From contig NZ_JAHEAG010000006.1 of NCBI RefSeq assembly GCF_018596315.1, forward strand, positions 124,001 through 188,000: 64,000 nucleotides of DNA. The letters run 5' to 3'. Source of the DNA: Bradyrhizobium sp. SRL28 (lineage in GTDB: Bacteria > Pseudomonadota > Alphaproteobacteria > Rhizobiales > Xanthobacteraceae). Positions within the stretch are counted from its first letter, which is position 1. The number at the start of each line of letters is the position of its first letter. Position numbers and translations under genes: made by a program. Below the pieces are notes generated by a model. That model worked only from the letters and a program-made list of their open reading frames with translations. It was not told the origin of the DNA and made no database searches. This document shows, piece after piece, positions 9,180 through 17,510 of the stretch.

Positions 9180-10247
9180 TCAGCGCGAGGCCACCAGCGG
9201 CCACAATTCATCGGCGCCACGGTTGGCTACCAGCTTGCCGAGCTCGACCGCCCAGTAGCTCTCGGAGCCGAAATCGTCGCGCCACGCCAGCGCGCGCAGC
9301 GAATAGCGGTGCAGGATGTGCTCGATGGTGAAGCCGATCGCGCCATGCACCTGATGGGCAATGGCGCCGCCCTTCTCCGCCGCCTCCGCGCAGCGGATTT
9401 TTGCCGCCACCGCTTCGAGAAACACTTCGTCGTTGAAGGTGGTCGCGTTGGCAATGGCGTCGGCGGCCGAAGTCGCCGCTGCCAGTGCCGCCGCCGACTC
9501 GCCGGCGAGCCGCGCCAGATTGTGCTGCACCGCCTGGAATTTCGAAATCTTCTTCTCGAAGGCGACGCGCTCGTTGGAATAGCGCACGGAAATTTCCAGC
9601 ATCGATTCCAGCGCGCCTGCGATCTGCAGACTGCGCGCGACGCCGCCCATCAGCATCAGCCGGGTCTGGTCGAATCCTTGCGGCGCGGGCTTGGTCGTGA
9701 CCGGCTGCACCTTGTCCAGCGTCACGGTGTCCGAATTGTCGCCGCCGAGATTGAGCCCGGTCTCGATCCGGCATTTGGCGGCATCGACCAGCGCGATGGA
9801 GAAGCTGCCCTTCGCGTCACTTGCGAGCACCGCGAAGTGCTTTGCAGCTTTCGCAAACGGCACGCCGCGGGCACGGCCTGAGAGGCTGCCGTCGGCATTG
9901 ACGGTAATCCGGTCCTTCGGGCTCGCGGGCACCACCGTCATTTCGCCGTCGGGCGAAGCGATCCTGGCCTGCGCCAGCAGCCAGCCTGCCAGCATGGTCT
10001 CTGCCAACGGCACCGCGACGGCAAAGCGGCCAGCCGCGCTCAACACGCTGAAACCTTCGGCGAGAGAGGCGCCGGAGCCGCCGCAATCTTCGCCCACCCA
10101 GGACAGCGGCAGGCCGGCCTCGGTCAGCGCCTGCCAGAGCGGCGCTTTCCACGCGCCTTTATCATCGCGATTGATGGTTTGGGCGTCGGCGAGGTCGGCG
10201 AAGATTTTCTCCGCGGTCTCGGCAACGATGTTCTCACTCTCCGCCAC
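9180..10247 (-). CDS. acyl-CoA dehydrogenase, small/partner subunit
   Basis: A 355-residue acyl-CoA dehydrogenase homologue, first gene of the minus-strand operon. It keeps the C-terminal helical domain with RVAFEKKISKFQAVQHNLA and VHGAIGFTIEHILHRYS, but its N-terminal half is shorter and the central strands are less typical. Such proteins usually form a heteromer with a full-length partner, here the next gene. GTG start at 10247 is supported by GGGGA just upstream. It is divergent from the SDR gene at 10526 across a 278-bp region that must hold both promoters. Confidence 0.83.
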   Translation of the reverse strand: MAESENIVAETAEKIFADLADAQTINRDDKGAWKAPLWQALTEAGLPLSWVGEDCGGSGASLAEGFSVLSAAGRFAVAVPLAETMLAGWLLAQARIASPDGEMTVVPASPKDRITVNADGSLSGRARGVPFAKAAKHFAVLASDAKGSFSIALVDAAKCRIETGLNLGGDNSDTVTLDKVQPVTTKPAPQGFDQTRLMLMGGVARSLQIAGALESMLEISVRYSNERVAFEKKISKFQAVQHNLARLAGESAAALAAATSAADAIANATTFNDEVFLEAVAAKIRCAEAAEKGGAIAHQVHGAIGFTIEHILHRYSLRALAWRDDFGSESYWAVELGKLVANRGADELWPLVASR

Positions 10248-10525
10248 AGCGTTCCCCGATTTGAAATTGGCATGCCAATCCCAACGGTTATGCCGGGCTC
10301 GGCTGCGGTCTTTTCTTGCGCTTTATGATGGGCAAAAGCCATAGCCGTGACAAGCGCTGTCCGCAGGGCGGCATGAGGCGTTGGCATGAAGGCCATCAGG
10401 CAATGAATAAATTCCGCGCAACGGATTTCGCGGATTTGCACGCCATTCATCGCGGGATATGGTAGCCGTGAAGCCTGTCCACGGGCGGTTCGAAACCCAG
10501 CCAAAAGCAACAAGAGGAAATGCGG

Positions 10526-11308
10526 ATGTCGAAGGATGGTTTGTGCGCGATAGTCACCGGTTCTGCCTCGGGCCTCGGGGCCGCCACCGCCGCCATTCTG
10601 GCAAAGGGCGGCGCGCGCATCGTCGTCAACTATTCCAACAGCAAGGCGGAAGCTGAAGCGACCGCCGATCTCTGCCGCAGCGCCGGCGCAGAAGTCGTGG
10701 TCGTGCAGGGCGACGTATCGCGCGATGACGATTGCAAGAAGATCGCCGCCGCCGCGGCGGCATGGGGCCGCCTCGATGTGCTGGTCAACAATGCCGGCAC
10801 CACCAAGCATGTGCCGCATCACGATCTTGACGGGCTAACGGCTGAGGATTTTCAGCGCATCTACGCCGTCAACACGATTGGCCCGTTCCAGATGATCCGC
10901 GCCGCGCGCGCGCAACTCGAGGCCGGCGCGAAAGCCTCCGGCCTGCCGTCGGCCGTGGTCAACGTGTCGTCGGTCGCCGGCATTTCCGGCGGCGGCTCCT
11001 CGGTCGCCTATGCCGCGAGCAAGGGCGCGCTCAACACCATGACGCAATCGCTGGCGCGCGCGCTGGCGCCATTGATCCGCGTCAACACGGTGTGCCCCGG
11101 CTATATCGATACGCCCTGGTTCACCAAGGGCCGTGGCGAGGCCGGCGCCAAGGCCGTGCGCGACGCCGTGGTGGCGAAGGTGCCGCTGAAGGTCGCCTCG
11201 ACGGCCGACGATATCGCGCAACTGGTGTGCTTCCTCGCCTCGCCGGCGTCGAGCAACATGACCGGCGAGTTCGTGCGAATGGATGCGGGCATGCATCTGG
11301 TGTTGTGA
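10526..11308 (+). CDS. short-chain dehydrogenase/reductase
   Basis: A 260-residue SDR oxidoreductase of the classical type. Visible: cofactor motif TGSASGLG, the NNAG motif, catalytic Ser in VVNVSSVAG and the YAASK catalytic Tyr-Lys pair; the sequence NYSNSK after the second strand suggests NADP(H) preference. Start: ATG 10520 and ATG 10526 are both in frame; AAGAGGA ends one base before 10520 but seven bases before 10526, so 10526 is preferred. Divergent from the acyl-CoA dehydrogenase operon, it may supply the 3-hydroxyacyl-CoA dehydrogenase step; this is inference. Confidence 0.87.
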   Translation: MSKDGLCAIVTGSASGLGAATAAILAKGGARIVVNYSNSKAEAEATADLCRSAGAEVVVVQGDVSRDDDCKKIAAAAAAWGRLDVLVNNAGTTKHVPHHDLDGLTAEDFQRIYAVNTIGPFQMIRAARAQLEAGAKASGLPSAVVNVSSVAGISGGGSSVAYAASKGALNTMTQSLARALAPLIRVNTVCPGYIDTPWFTKGRGEAGAKAVRDAVVAKVPLKVASTADDIAQLVCFLASPASSNMTGEFVRMDAGMHLVL

Positions 11309-11320
11309 TTGCCACAGAAT

Positions 11321-11437
11321 CGTAGCCCGGATGGAGCCACCGGGTCGCGCGAATGCGCGCCCGATGACAGGCTCCGCGCAATCCGGGGGCCATTGTCGCC
11401 GTTGTTCCCGGATTTCGCTTCGCTCCATCCGGGCTAC
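11321..11437. repeat. REPIN-like inverted repeat, family C copy 1, with loop cassette
   Basis: Ends are GTAGCCCGGATGGAGC and GCTCCATCCGGGCTAC. The left arm holds the same roughly 45-nt insert (two mismatches) as the family E element at 3739, placed between GGAGC and GCG of the normal loop. Confidence 0.82.
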
Positions 11438-11466
11438 ATTCTACGGTCTGACCGTCATTGCGGGAT

Positions 11467-11557
11467 CGTAGGGTGGGCAAAGCGAAGCGTGCCCACCATT
11501 GTCAGTCCGGGAGAGAATGGTGGGCACGGCGCAAAGCGCGCCTTTGCCCACCCTACG
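11467..11557. repeat. REPIN-like inverted repeat, family A copy 3
   Basis: Same ends as the other family A copies. Together with the family C element it fills the convergent junction between the SDR gene and the GlsB-like gene. Confidence 0.85.
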
Positions 11558-11562
11558 AGTTC

Positions 11563-11841
11563 TCACCTGTTGCCTGGATCCGATATCATGCGGCGGGCCA
11601 CCAGCCGGTTCCAGATGAACAGCACTATGAGCGCGCCGATGGTGGCGGTGATGAAGCCGGCGCCCTGTTCGGGGCCGTAATAGCCCATCGCCTGGCCAAT
11701 GAACGTCGCGAGAAACGCGCCGGCGATGCCGAGCACCGTGGTCAGGATGAACCCGCTTGGATTATTCGGGCCCGGTGAAAGCAGGCGCGCGATGATCCCT
11801 GCGACAAAGCCGACGACGATAACCCAGATAATCCCGCTCAT
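11563..11841 (-). CDS. GlsB/YeaQ/YmgE family stress-response membrane protein
   Basis: A 92-residue inner-membrane protein of the transglycosylase-associated family. Three hydrophobic helices are visible (about 4-18, 28-50, 58-80) with the family signature GFVAGIIARLLSPG and PSGFILTTVLGIAGAFLA. Function in bacteria is not settled; members are often stress induced. ATG 11841 is preceded by AGGGGA. An in-frame start eight codons upstream is possible but lacks a ribosome site. It lies about 100 nt downstream of the YidB-like gene on the same strand. Confidence 0.85.
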   Translation of the reverse strand: MSGIIWVIVVGFVAGIIARLLSPGPNNPSGFILTTVLGIAGAFLATFIGQAMGYYGPEQGAGFITATIGALIVLFIWNRLVARRMISDPGNR

Positions 11842-11944
11842 GGCTGTCCCCTTCCAATGCATCGATGGTGAAGCGGCGCGGCGATGGCCGCCGCGCTGGA
11901 TTCTTGTTTGACGCGCTTCTTCACGCGAACCGCTATGGTGCGCT

Positions 11945-12526
11945 TCAAATCCAGCGCGACATTTCGTTCTCGTCCGGCAGCCGTCCGTCCGGCGTCAGTT
12001 TGTTGACGACATCGGGCAAGTACTGGCTGAGACCTTGCAGCAAGTCGTCACGCGAGAGTCCGCTCTGGGCGGAAAGCGCCTCGATCTGATCGGCGCCGAG
12101 CGCGCTGCCGAGGTCGCCGGGCGAGACCTGCTTGTTGGGGCCGTTGCTGACCCACGAGTCGGCCTGATCGCCCAACCCCTGTTGCTGGAATTGCTTAAGG
12201 AGGTCGCCGAGGCCGCCGCTCAGGATGGTACCGGCCGCGCCGCCCGCGAGCAGACCGCCCAATCCGCCCTTGAGCATGTCGCTCATACCGCCCGCGCCGC
12301 CGCCGGGCATGCCGGCAGTCACATTGCCGGGTGCAGGAGCGGGCGCGGGTCGCGGTGCGGAGCCGGCCTGATTGCCGGTGAAATGCTTGATGCCTTTCCA
12401 GGCCAATAGCGCCAGGATCGCCATCGTCATCGGCGACATGCCGCCGCCGCTGTCGGATTGTTCGCTGGGGCGGCTCGGGCCGCGCGGGCCATTCTGCATG
12501 CCGTTGAGTACGTCGAGTAAACCCAT
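11945..12526 (-). CDS. YidB family (DUF937) protein
   Basis: A 193-residue protein beginning MGLLDVLNGMQNG. A hydrophobic stretch MTMAILALLAWKGIKHF is followed by a Pro/Ala/Gly linker, a Gly-rich region (GGLGGLLAGGAAG) and the conserved C-terminal YidB/DUF937 fold with ADSWVSNGPNKQVSPGDLG and LSRDDLLQGLSQYLPDVV. The role of the family is unknown. Start 12526 is fixed by GGAGGAG immediately upstream; the frame continues upstream without conserved sequence. Confidence 0.82.
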   Translation of the reverse strand: MGLLDVLNGMQNGPRGPSRPSEQSDSGGGMSPMTMAILALLAWKGIKHFTGNQAGSAPRPAPAPAPGNVTAGMPGGGAGGMSDMLKGGLGGLLAGGAAGTILSGGLGDLLKQFQQQGLGDQADSWVSNGPNKQVSPGDLGSALGADQIEALSAQSGLSRDDLLQGLSQYLPDVVNKLTPDGRLPDENEMSRWI

Positions 12527-12664
12527 GGTCGTCTCCTCCGTAGCCCCGCGTGAAACATAACGGTGGCGTATGACGGTTACAAGGAGTGGGCGGCCAGCGC
12601 CTGCGATAGGCACGGTCCGCGCGCTCTGCTATTTTGAAGCCCGGTGCAACGTGTTGGTGGCGAA

Positions 12665-13669
12665 ATGGTTTCGGGCCAAACGATCGGTATTGCAGGGGCG
12701 GGCAGCATCGGCTGCTTCGTCGGTAGCATGCTGGCGGCCGGCGGCCGCCGCGTCGCGCTGCTGGCGCGTCCGCGCGTGATCGCTGAAATCGAAGCAGTCG
12801 GCCTGCGGCCGACGAGCTTTGAAGGTTTTGACCAAACCATCACGCGCGATCGGTTCGCATTGTCGGAAAATCCTTCCGTTTTTGAGAACGCCGGCATCGT
12901 GCTCGTCACGGTCAAGAGCGCCGATACCGCTGCTATGGCCGACATCATTGCCAAGCATGCACCATCAGATGCCGTCATCGTCAGCCTGCAAAACGGCGTC
13001 GGCAATGCCGCCGTCCTCCGTCATCGCCTGCCGGGGCGGCGCGTGCTCGGCGGCATGGTGGCGTTCAACGTGATGGCGCTCGGCAACGGGCGGTTTCATC
13101 GCGCCACTTCCGGCGACATCGTGATCGAGCAGGACGAGGCGCGCACGGCCGAAAAATTGTCGGTGCCGGGCCTGAAGATGCTGCCGACCGACAACATTGA
13201 GGGTGTGCAATGGGGCAAACTCCTGCTCAATCTCAACAACGCGCTCAATGCGCTGGCGGATCTGCCGCTGCGTCGGCAGCTTGCGCAACGACCATGGCGG
13301 CGATTATTCGCCGACCAGGTCGCCGAGGGGCTGGCGGCGATCCGGGCCGAGGGCATCAAGCCGGTCTCGCCGACACCGATCCCGTTCAGCTGGTTGCCGC
13401 CCCTGTTGCGCCTGCCGGATCCGATTTTCGAGATGCTGCTGGGGCGGACGATGAAGATCGATCCCGAGGCGCGCTCGTCGATGTGGGAAGATTTGAAACA
13501 CGGCCGGCGCACCGAGATCGATTATCTGCAGGGCGTCATCACCGGGATCGCCGAGCGGCGGCATCTGGAGGTGCCGCTGTCGCGCCGGATCGTGGAACTG
13601 ATCCGGCAAGCCGAGCGTGACGCCAAGGGCTCGCCCGGCCTGACGCCGGAGCAGGTTCGCATGGGATGA
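12665..13669 (+). CDS. 2-dehydropantoate 2-reductase-family oxidoreductase
   Basis: A 334-residue NADP-dependent ketopantoate-reductase homologue. Visible: Rossmann start IGIAGAGSIGCFVG, the VKSADT and SLQNGVGN segments of the first domain, and the C-terminal helical domain with a conserved Lys in GVQWGKLLLNLNNALNAL. The canonical reaction is reduction of ketopantoate for CoA synthesis, but the window holds a second homologue at 33246-34220 and neither is next to panB/panC, so a different 2-keto acid substrate is possible. ATG 12665 is chosen; a GTG at 12644 would add seven residues and neither start has a strong ribosome site. Confidence 0.82.
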   Translation: MVSGQTIGIAGAGSIGCFVGSMLAAGGRRVALLARPRVIAEIEAVGLRPTSFEGFDQTITRDRFALSENPSVFENAGIVLVTVKSADTAAMADIIAKHAPSDAVIVSLQNGVGNAAVLRHRLPGRRVLGGMVAFNVMALGNGRFHRATSGDIVIEQDEARTAEKLSVPGLKMLPTDNIEGVQWGKLLLNLNNALNALADLPLRRQLAQRPWRRLFADQVAEGLAAIRAEGIKPVSPTPIPFSWLPPLLRLPDPIFEMLLGRTMKIDPEARSSMWEDLKHGRRTEIDYLQGVITGIAERRHLEVPLSRRIVELIRQAERDAKGSPGLTPEQVRMG

Positions 13670-13737
13670 GCGAATGCGACTGCCTTGAATTGCCGCCGGT
13701 CCGGCGGGATCCTGGAATGGGCGCGACGGAGGAGCGA

Positions 13738-13935
13738 ATGAAACGGACAGGTCTGGCGCTGATCGCGATTGCCCTTGCCGGTTGGGCATCACTGGTTCCT
13801 GCCCACGCCGTGCCGCCGACGGCGACGCCGTCGCCGGGCTATGAGGCGAGATTGCAGGAGCAGCGGGCGGCGTCACGGGCGGTCGTAGCGCCGGTCGTCA
13901 AGCCGCGTCGCGCCAAGAAGCCGCGCGCGCATTGA
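13738..13935 (+). CDS. small secreted protein, unknown
   Basis: A 65-residue protein with a clear Sec signal peptide (MKRTGLALIAIALAG through PAHA) and a short mature part rich in Pro, Ala, Arg and Lys (VVKPRRAKKPRAH at the end). GGAGG seven bases before ATG 13738 supports translation from here and not from the longer frame. I do not recognise a family. It follows the reductase gene after 68 nt. Confidence 0.6.
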   Translation: MKRTGLALIAIALAGWASLVPAHAVPPTATPSPGYEARLQEQRAASRAVVAPVVKPRRAKKPRAH

Positions 13936-13963
13936 GGCGGATGTCGCCACGTGAACACGCCTA

Positions 13964-14138
13964 CGCTGTCGTCCCTGCGAACGCAGGGACCCATACCGCG
14001 TGATCTATCGATGAAGCGTGGTGACCGACGCTCTCCGTTAGTCAACCAGGGCTGTGGGCTACTGAAGCGACGGCGTCGTGCCGCGTGCCCTCCATAACGG
14101 CCGCGGTGTATGGGTCCCTGCGTTCGCAGGGACGACAG
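13964..14138. repeat. family D palindromic element, full-length copy 1
   Basis: About 175 bp bounded by hairpin ends GTCGTCCCTGCGAACGCAGGGAC and its inverted partner. The interior is related, in opposite orientation, to the interior of the element at 45323-45493. It fills a convergent gene junction. Confidence 0.78.
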
Positions 14139-14143
14139 AAGCG

Positions 14144-14785
14144 TCAGCTCTTCTTCTGCTTGGCCTGCTGTTGTTGCTGCTGCTGCTGTGGGTTGAACAG
14201 CTTTTTCAGTTCGTTGACTTTCTCTGAAAGCCGCGGCCATTCACACGAGAACTGGTTCTTGGCGCATTGGGCAGCCCTGATGCGTGCTGCCTGCTTGACC
14301 GGACTTGCCACCGGCACTGGCACCTTTTCGGTTTCAGCCACCACAGGAGGGGTCGGTTCGGTGCGCAGCGAGACCTGCTGCCACTCCTGCGCCGGCGGCG
14401 GCTCTGGCTGTTGCTGCTTGGCCGCCATCGCTGCGGCGATGTGGTTGCGCCGCTCGCGCTCGAGGTAGGCGGTATATTGCTCGTCGATTCTCTTCTGCTC
14501 TTCCGGCGTCGGGTTGGGCCCTGCGATGTCGAAGGTCCGGTCCTGCATGAAATCGTAATAGGTGTAGCCGCCGCCGGGCTTGCGGCGGCCGGCGTACTTC
14601 GCGTTGCATTCGGCGAGCTTCGCCGTCTTTTCTTCCTTGGTCTTCGCCTTCTCGGCCACATCGGCGCAGGATTCGAAATCGACAGGTGCGCTGCGCCACC
14701 ACTGCGCGTCGCAGCGCACCGGGGCCAGCACGACGAGGCTCCCGATGGTGGCAACAACAAACGAAGATGCACGTGAGGCGATCAC
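14144..14785 (-). CDS. hypothetical exported protein with C-terminal Gln tract
   Basis: A 213-residue protein that I do not recognise. A signal peptide spans about residues 1-28 (SLVVLAPVRCDA), then a short region with Cys-containing segments (FESCADVAEKAKTKEEK, AECNAKYAGRR), a Pro/Gln-rich middle, and a charged C-terminus containing an uninterrupted eight-Gln run encoded by mixed CAG/CAA codons. The mixture argues against a recent pure-triplet expansion. The GTG start at 14785 is the only one that gives a signal peptide. It lies about 265 nt downstream of the AraC gene end on the same strand. Confidence 0.62.
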   Translation of the reverse strand: MIASRASSFVVATIGSLVVLAPVRCDAQWWRSAPVDFESCADVAEKAKTKEEKTAKLAECNAKYAGRRKPGGGYTYYDFMQDRTFDIAGPNPTPEEQKRIDEQYTAYLERERRNHIAAAMAAKQQQPEPPPAQEWQQVSLRTEPTPPVVAETEKVPVPVASPVKQAARIRAAQCAKNQFSCEWPRLSEKVNELKKLFNPQQQQQQQQAKQKKS

Positions 14786-15052
14786 GGACGGTAGGCTCCA
14801 GTCGAATTCTCTAGGGAACTTTGATTGAGTCGATTGTCATCATTTTGGCAGCGCTGTCACCCCGAAACTGCACGATTTTCCCGCTGTCGTTGTGACCTTA
14901 TCCCTTGGATGTGACCGATGGAACACAGCGCTATGTCGTTGAAAGTAATTGAGGAAATTCAACGGCAAACTACGCTGCGTACACCGTGCTGCAGCGATTC
15001 TAAGCGCACCATCTGAAGGCGAGCGAATAAGCGCGCCACATTGTGGCAAGAA

Positions 15053-16009
15053 TCAGTCCGTTCCGCGCGCGCGGGCCAATGTTCGCGATGCCGTTTCATG
15101 GAACGTTGCGCGATAGAGTCTTGCAAACTCGCCCATGTGATGGAACCCGTTGGCGCGGGCGCACGACGTCACGGTGATGGCGTCGGAGCCTTTCCCGAGT
15201 TGTGTGCGGGCAGACCAAAGCTGCTTGAGGCGCAAATAGCGATGCAGGCTCATGCCGCGAACGCTCGCCACCGCCGTGCCCAGCGTTCTGACCGACACGC
15301 CGCATTGCTCGGCGAGGTCGGCGCTGTAGATCGCAGAGGCGGCGTGAAAGGCGACATACTCGTCGATCGTGCGAACGAGGCGGCAATAGCTCCTGCTGGC
15401 AAGCCGGCCAGCCAACTCCGGCGTTCGGCCGCTGTGGAACATCTCGTCGATGGCGAGCAGCAGGCTTTCCTGGAGGGCAAGCGCCGAGCGCGGCTCCTGC
15501 AACAGATCGGGTCTGGCGGAAGCCGTCTGCAAAATGCCTGTCGTGACGGATCTGACCGTCGCCAGCGCGTCGGCGTCCGGTGTGAACAGGCAAAGCTCGT
15601 CCGGCGTATCGAACCATTCCCGATCCTGCAGGCCGGCGCCGAGGGTGATGATCGCGTGCAGCGATCCGCGGGGCTCAACGAATTGCAAATCCAGATTGCC
15701 GCGCATGCCGATGAAGGCCGGACGGTTCACGGACATGCCGTTCACGGATACGTCGTAGTCGTCCTCCATCTGGAAGATGACGACGCCATGCGCCGCGCGG
15801 TAGCTGACATCGACGATGCGGGGAAACGAGGTGAGCACGGCGATCTGGCAGAACGGCAACTGCACCGCCGCGCGCGCGGTATGGAAATTGGCGAGATTCA
15901 GCGGGACGCTGCGTGCGTCCGCGACGAACTCGACCGGCCGGAAGGCGTCGATGTCGGAAAACTGAACTATCGAAAGCGCCGGTGAAGGCGAAAGCTTCTG
16001 AAACAGCAT
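15053..16009 (-). CDS. AraC/XylS family transcriptional regulator
   Basis: A 318-residue regulator. The C-terminal third holds two helix-turn-helix units: YSADLAEQCGVSVRTLGTAV and ITVTSCARANGFHHMGEF followed by YRATFHETASRTL, the AraC signature. The N-terminal 200 residues match the AraC-type ligand-binding arrangement seen in feruloyl/benzoate regulators, but the ligand cannot be read. ATG 16009 is used; a TTG three codons upstream is also possible and neither has a clear ribosome site. It is divergent from the RraA-cupin-Bug genes at 16404 and is their likely regulator. Confidence 0.83.
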   Translation of the reverse strand: MLFQKLSPSPALSIVQFSDIDAFRPVEFVADARSVPLNLANFHTARAAVQLPFCQIAVLTSFPRIVDVSYRAAHGVVIFQMEDDYDVSVNGMSVNRPAFIGMRGNLDLQFVEPRGSLHAIITLGAGLQDREWFDTPDELCLFTPDADALATVRSVTTGILQTASARPDLLQEPRSALALQESLLLAIDEMFHSGRTPELAGRLASRSYCRLVRTIDEYVAFHAASAIYSADLAEQCGVSVRTLGTAVASVRGMSLHRYLRLKQLWSARTQLGKGSDAITVTSCARANGFHHMGEFARLYRATFHETASRTLARARGTD

Positions 16010-16403
16010 CTGGGGCAACTGCCGTGCGAATCTTCGAATTCGGATATTAACGTCGAATGGGTCTGGTTAAACCCGTGTTAACACGTGTGGCCGAGCAAGT
16101 GCGGTTTCACGCCGCGGGTCAACGACGGGCGCCCATTCGGTGCCGGGCGCGGTCGGAAAACTGCCGAGTTCGAAGGGCTTAGCCGGGTAGGACCTGCTGA
16201 TTGAGCACCGTAGAGGTGCTGCTTGTGTTGCAAATCCATTATAGCTGCTCCTGCGGAATGCTATTTGTTTTGCGGCAAGGGAGGACTTCATGGTGTTGCG
16301 CCATGCAGGTGACCTCACTCACCGCGGCGTCGGCTGTCGATGTTGCGTCGGCGGGCGAAATGACAGAAAAATCCAGCACAATCACCATGGGGAAACAGTC
16401 TGC
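16010..16403. other. 394-bp divergent control region
   Basis: Lies between the AraC gene (-) and the RraA-family gene (+). It holds a perfect 12-bp palindrome at 16074-16085. It also has a very strong ribosome site AAGGGAGG at 16277-16284 ahead of an ATG at 16290 that is in frame with the RraA gene, and a short frame (16303-16407) whose stop overlaps the RraA ATG. No conserved coding sequence is recognised. Confidence 0.5.
16074..16085. promoter_or_regulatory. 12-bp perfect palindrome, possible operator
   Basis: CGTGTTAACACG lies 65 bp upstream of the AraC start, between divergent genes. It could be a regulator site, but AraC proteins more often bind direct repeats. Confidence 0.3.
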
Positions 16404-17042
16404 ATGAGCATCACCACGGCCATGACGAGCGTGCCGAAGCCCGCACCTGACCTGATCGAGGCGTTCAGGGGCGCGCCGACCTCCGTGATCAGCGACAACC
16501 TTGCCCGGCTGCCGGGCGCCGTAGGCCTGCGGCCGTTCCATCGCGGCAGCAAGCTGGTGGGCGTCGCGTTCACTGTGCGCACGCGGCCCGGCGACAATCT
16601 TGCAATCCACCGGGCGCTGGAACTGGTTGGACCGGGCGACGTCATCGTGGTCGATGGCGGTGGCGACGAGACGCGGGCGCTGGTCGGCGAGATCATGAAG
16701 AACATCGCCGAGTACAGGGGTGCCGCGGGCTATGTCATCGACGGCGCCATCCGCGACGTCGCTTCATTCGCCGCATCCGACTTTCCCTGCTTTGCCCGTG
16801 CGGCGATCCACCGCGGGCCCTACAAGAGCGGCCCCGGCGAGATCAACGTGCCGGTTTCGATCGGCGGCTCGGTGATCTCCCCCGGCGACATCGTGGTCGG
16901 CGACGAGGATGGCGTGGTGTCATTTCCCGCCGCGATCGCAGCCACGGTGCTGGAGGCGGTCCGCGCCCAGATCGCGCGCGAGGAGGATACGCTTCTCGCG
17001 ATCCGCGAAGGCCGCTACCAGGGCAGCTACGGCAAATCTTGA
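16404..17042 (+). CDS. RraA family protein (HMG/CHA aldolase-like)
   Basis: A 212-residue member of the RraA / 4-hydroxy-4-methyl-2-oxoglutarate aldolase family. Visible: ISDNLARLPG, the GDVIVVDGGGDETRALVGEI loop and the DGAIRDVASF segment carrying the catalytic Arg-Asp of the aldolases. Such enzymes make pyruvate plus oxaloacetate at the end of the protocatechuate/gallate 4,5-cleavage pathway; true RraA (RNase E inhibitor) is an alternative, but the neighbours favour catabolism. ATG 16404 gives the family-length protein; an ATG at 16290 has a much better ribosome site and would add 38 non-conserved residues. The cupin gene starts 45 nt downstream. Confidence 0.83.
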   Translation: MSITTAMTSVPKPAPDLIEAFRGAPTSVISDNLARLPGAVGLRPFHRGSKLVGVAFTVRTRPGDNLAIHRALELVGPGDVIVVDGGGDETRALVGEIMKNIAEYRGAAGYVIDGAIRDVASFAASDFPCFARAAIHRGPYKSGPGEINVPVSIGGSVISPGDIVVGDEDGVVSFPAAIAATVLEAVRAQIAREEDTLLAIREGRYQGSYGKS

Positions 17043-17087
17043 GGGATAAGTCTTGATCGATGCGCCACGGGCGCTTGAGGAGGAACG

Positions 17088-17453
17088 ATGAGTCAGAAGG
17101 ACGAATTTCACAATCTGGATAATCCAGCCGACGGCCTGTTTCGCGAACTCGCGTCCGGGGTCACGACGCGAATCTTCTCCGGCGAGCACGCGATGCTGTC
17201 GGTGGTGATGCTGGCGCCGCACGCGCAAGGCACCCTGCATCATCACCCCGAGGAACAATGGGGCGTGCTGCTCGACGGCTCGGCCATCCGGGTTCAGGGC
17301 GGTGAGGAAATTCCGGTGAAGAAGGGCGATTTCTGGCGCACGCCGGGGAACGTGCCGCACACCATGCGGGCTGGACCGGAAGGTGCCCGTGTGCTTGACA
17401 TCTTCAGCCCGCCGCGGCCCGAGTACAAAAAGGCCGGGTCCGGCTTCGGCTAG
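17088..17453 (+). CDS. cupin domain protein
   Basis: A 121-residue single-domain cupin. Metal-binding motif 1 is visible as LHHHPEEQWG (two His and a Glu) and motif 2 as PGNVPHTM with one His. Single-domain cupins include dioxygenases, isomerases and sugar-binding sensors; nothing here decides. GAGGAGGAA before ATG 17088 is a strong ribosome site. It lies between the RraA-type aldolase and the Bug receptor in one transcription direction, so a role in the same catabolic route is likely. Confidence 0.82.
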   Translation: MSQKDEFHNLDNPADGLFRELASGVTTRIFSGEHAMLSVVMLAPHAQGTLHHHPEEQWGVLLDGSAIRVQGGEEIPVKKGDFWRTPGNVPHTMRAGPEGARVLDIFSPPRPEYKKAGSGFG

Positions 17454-17510
17454 CTAAAGTCTGCGAACAAAAAAACAAAAGATCGCAGCGACAATGGGAG
17501 GAGAGTTCAG

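Noticed and set aside
17461..17488. CTGCGA/TCGCAG inverted repeat with A-rich loop before the Bug gene
   Set aside because: Six-bp stem and 16-nt loop; too weak to call terminator or operator.
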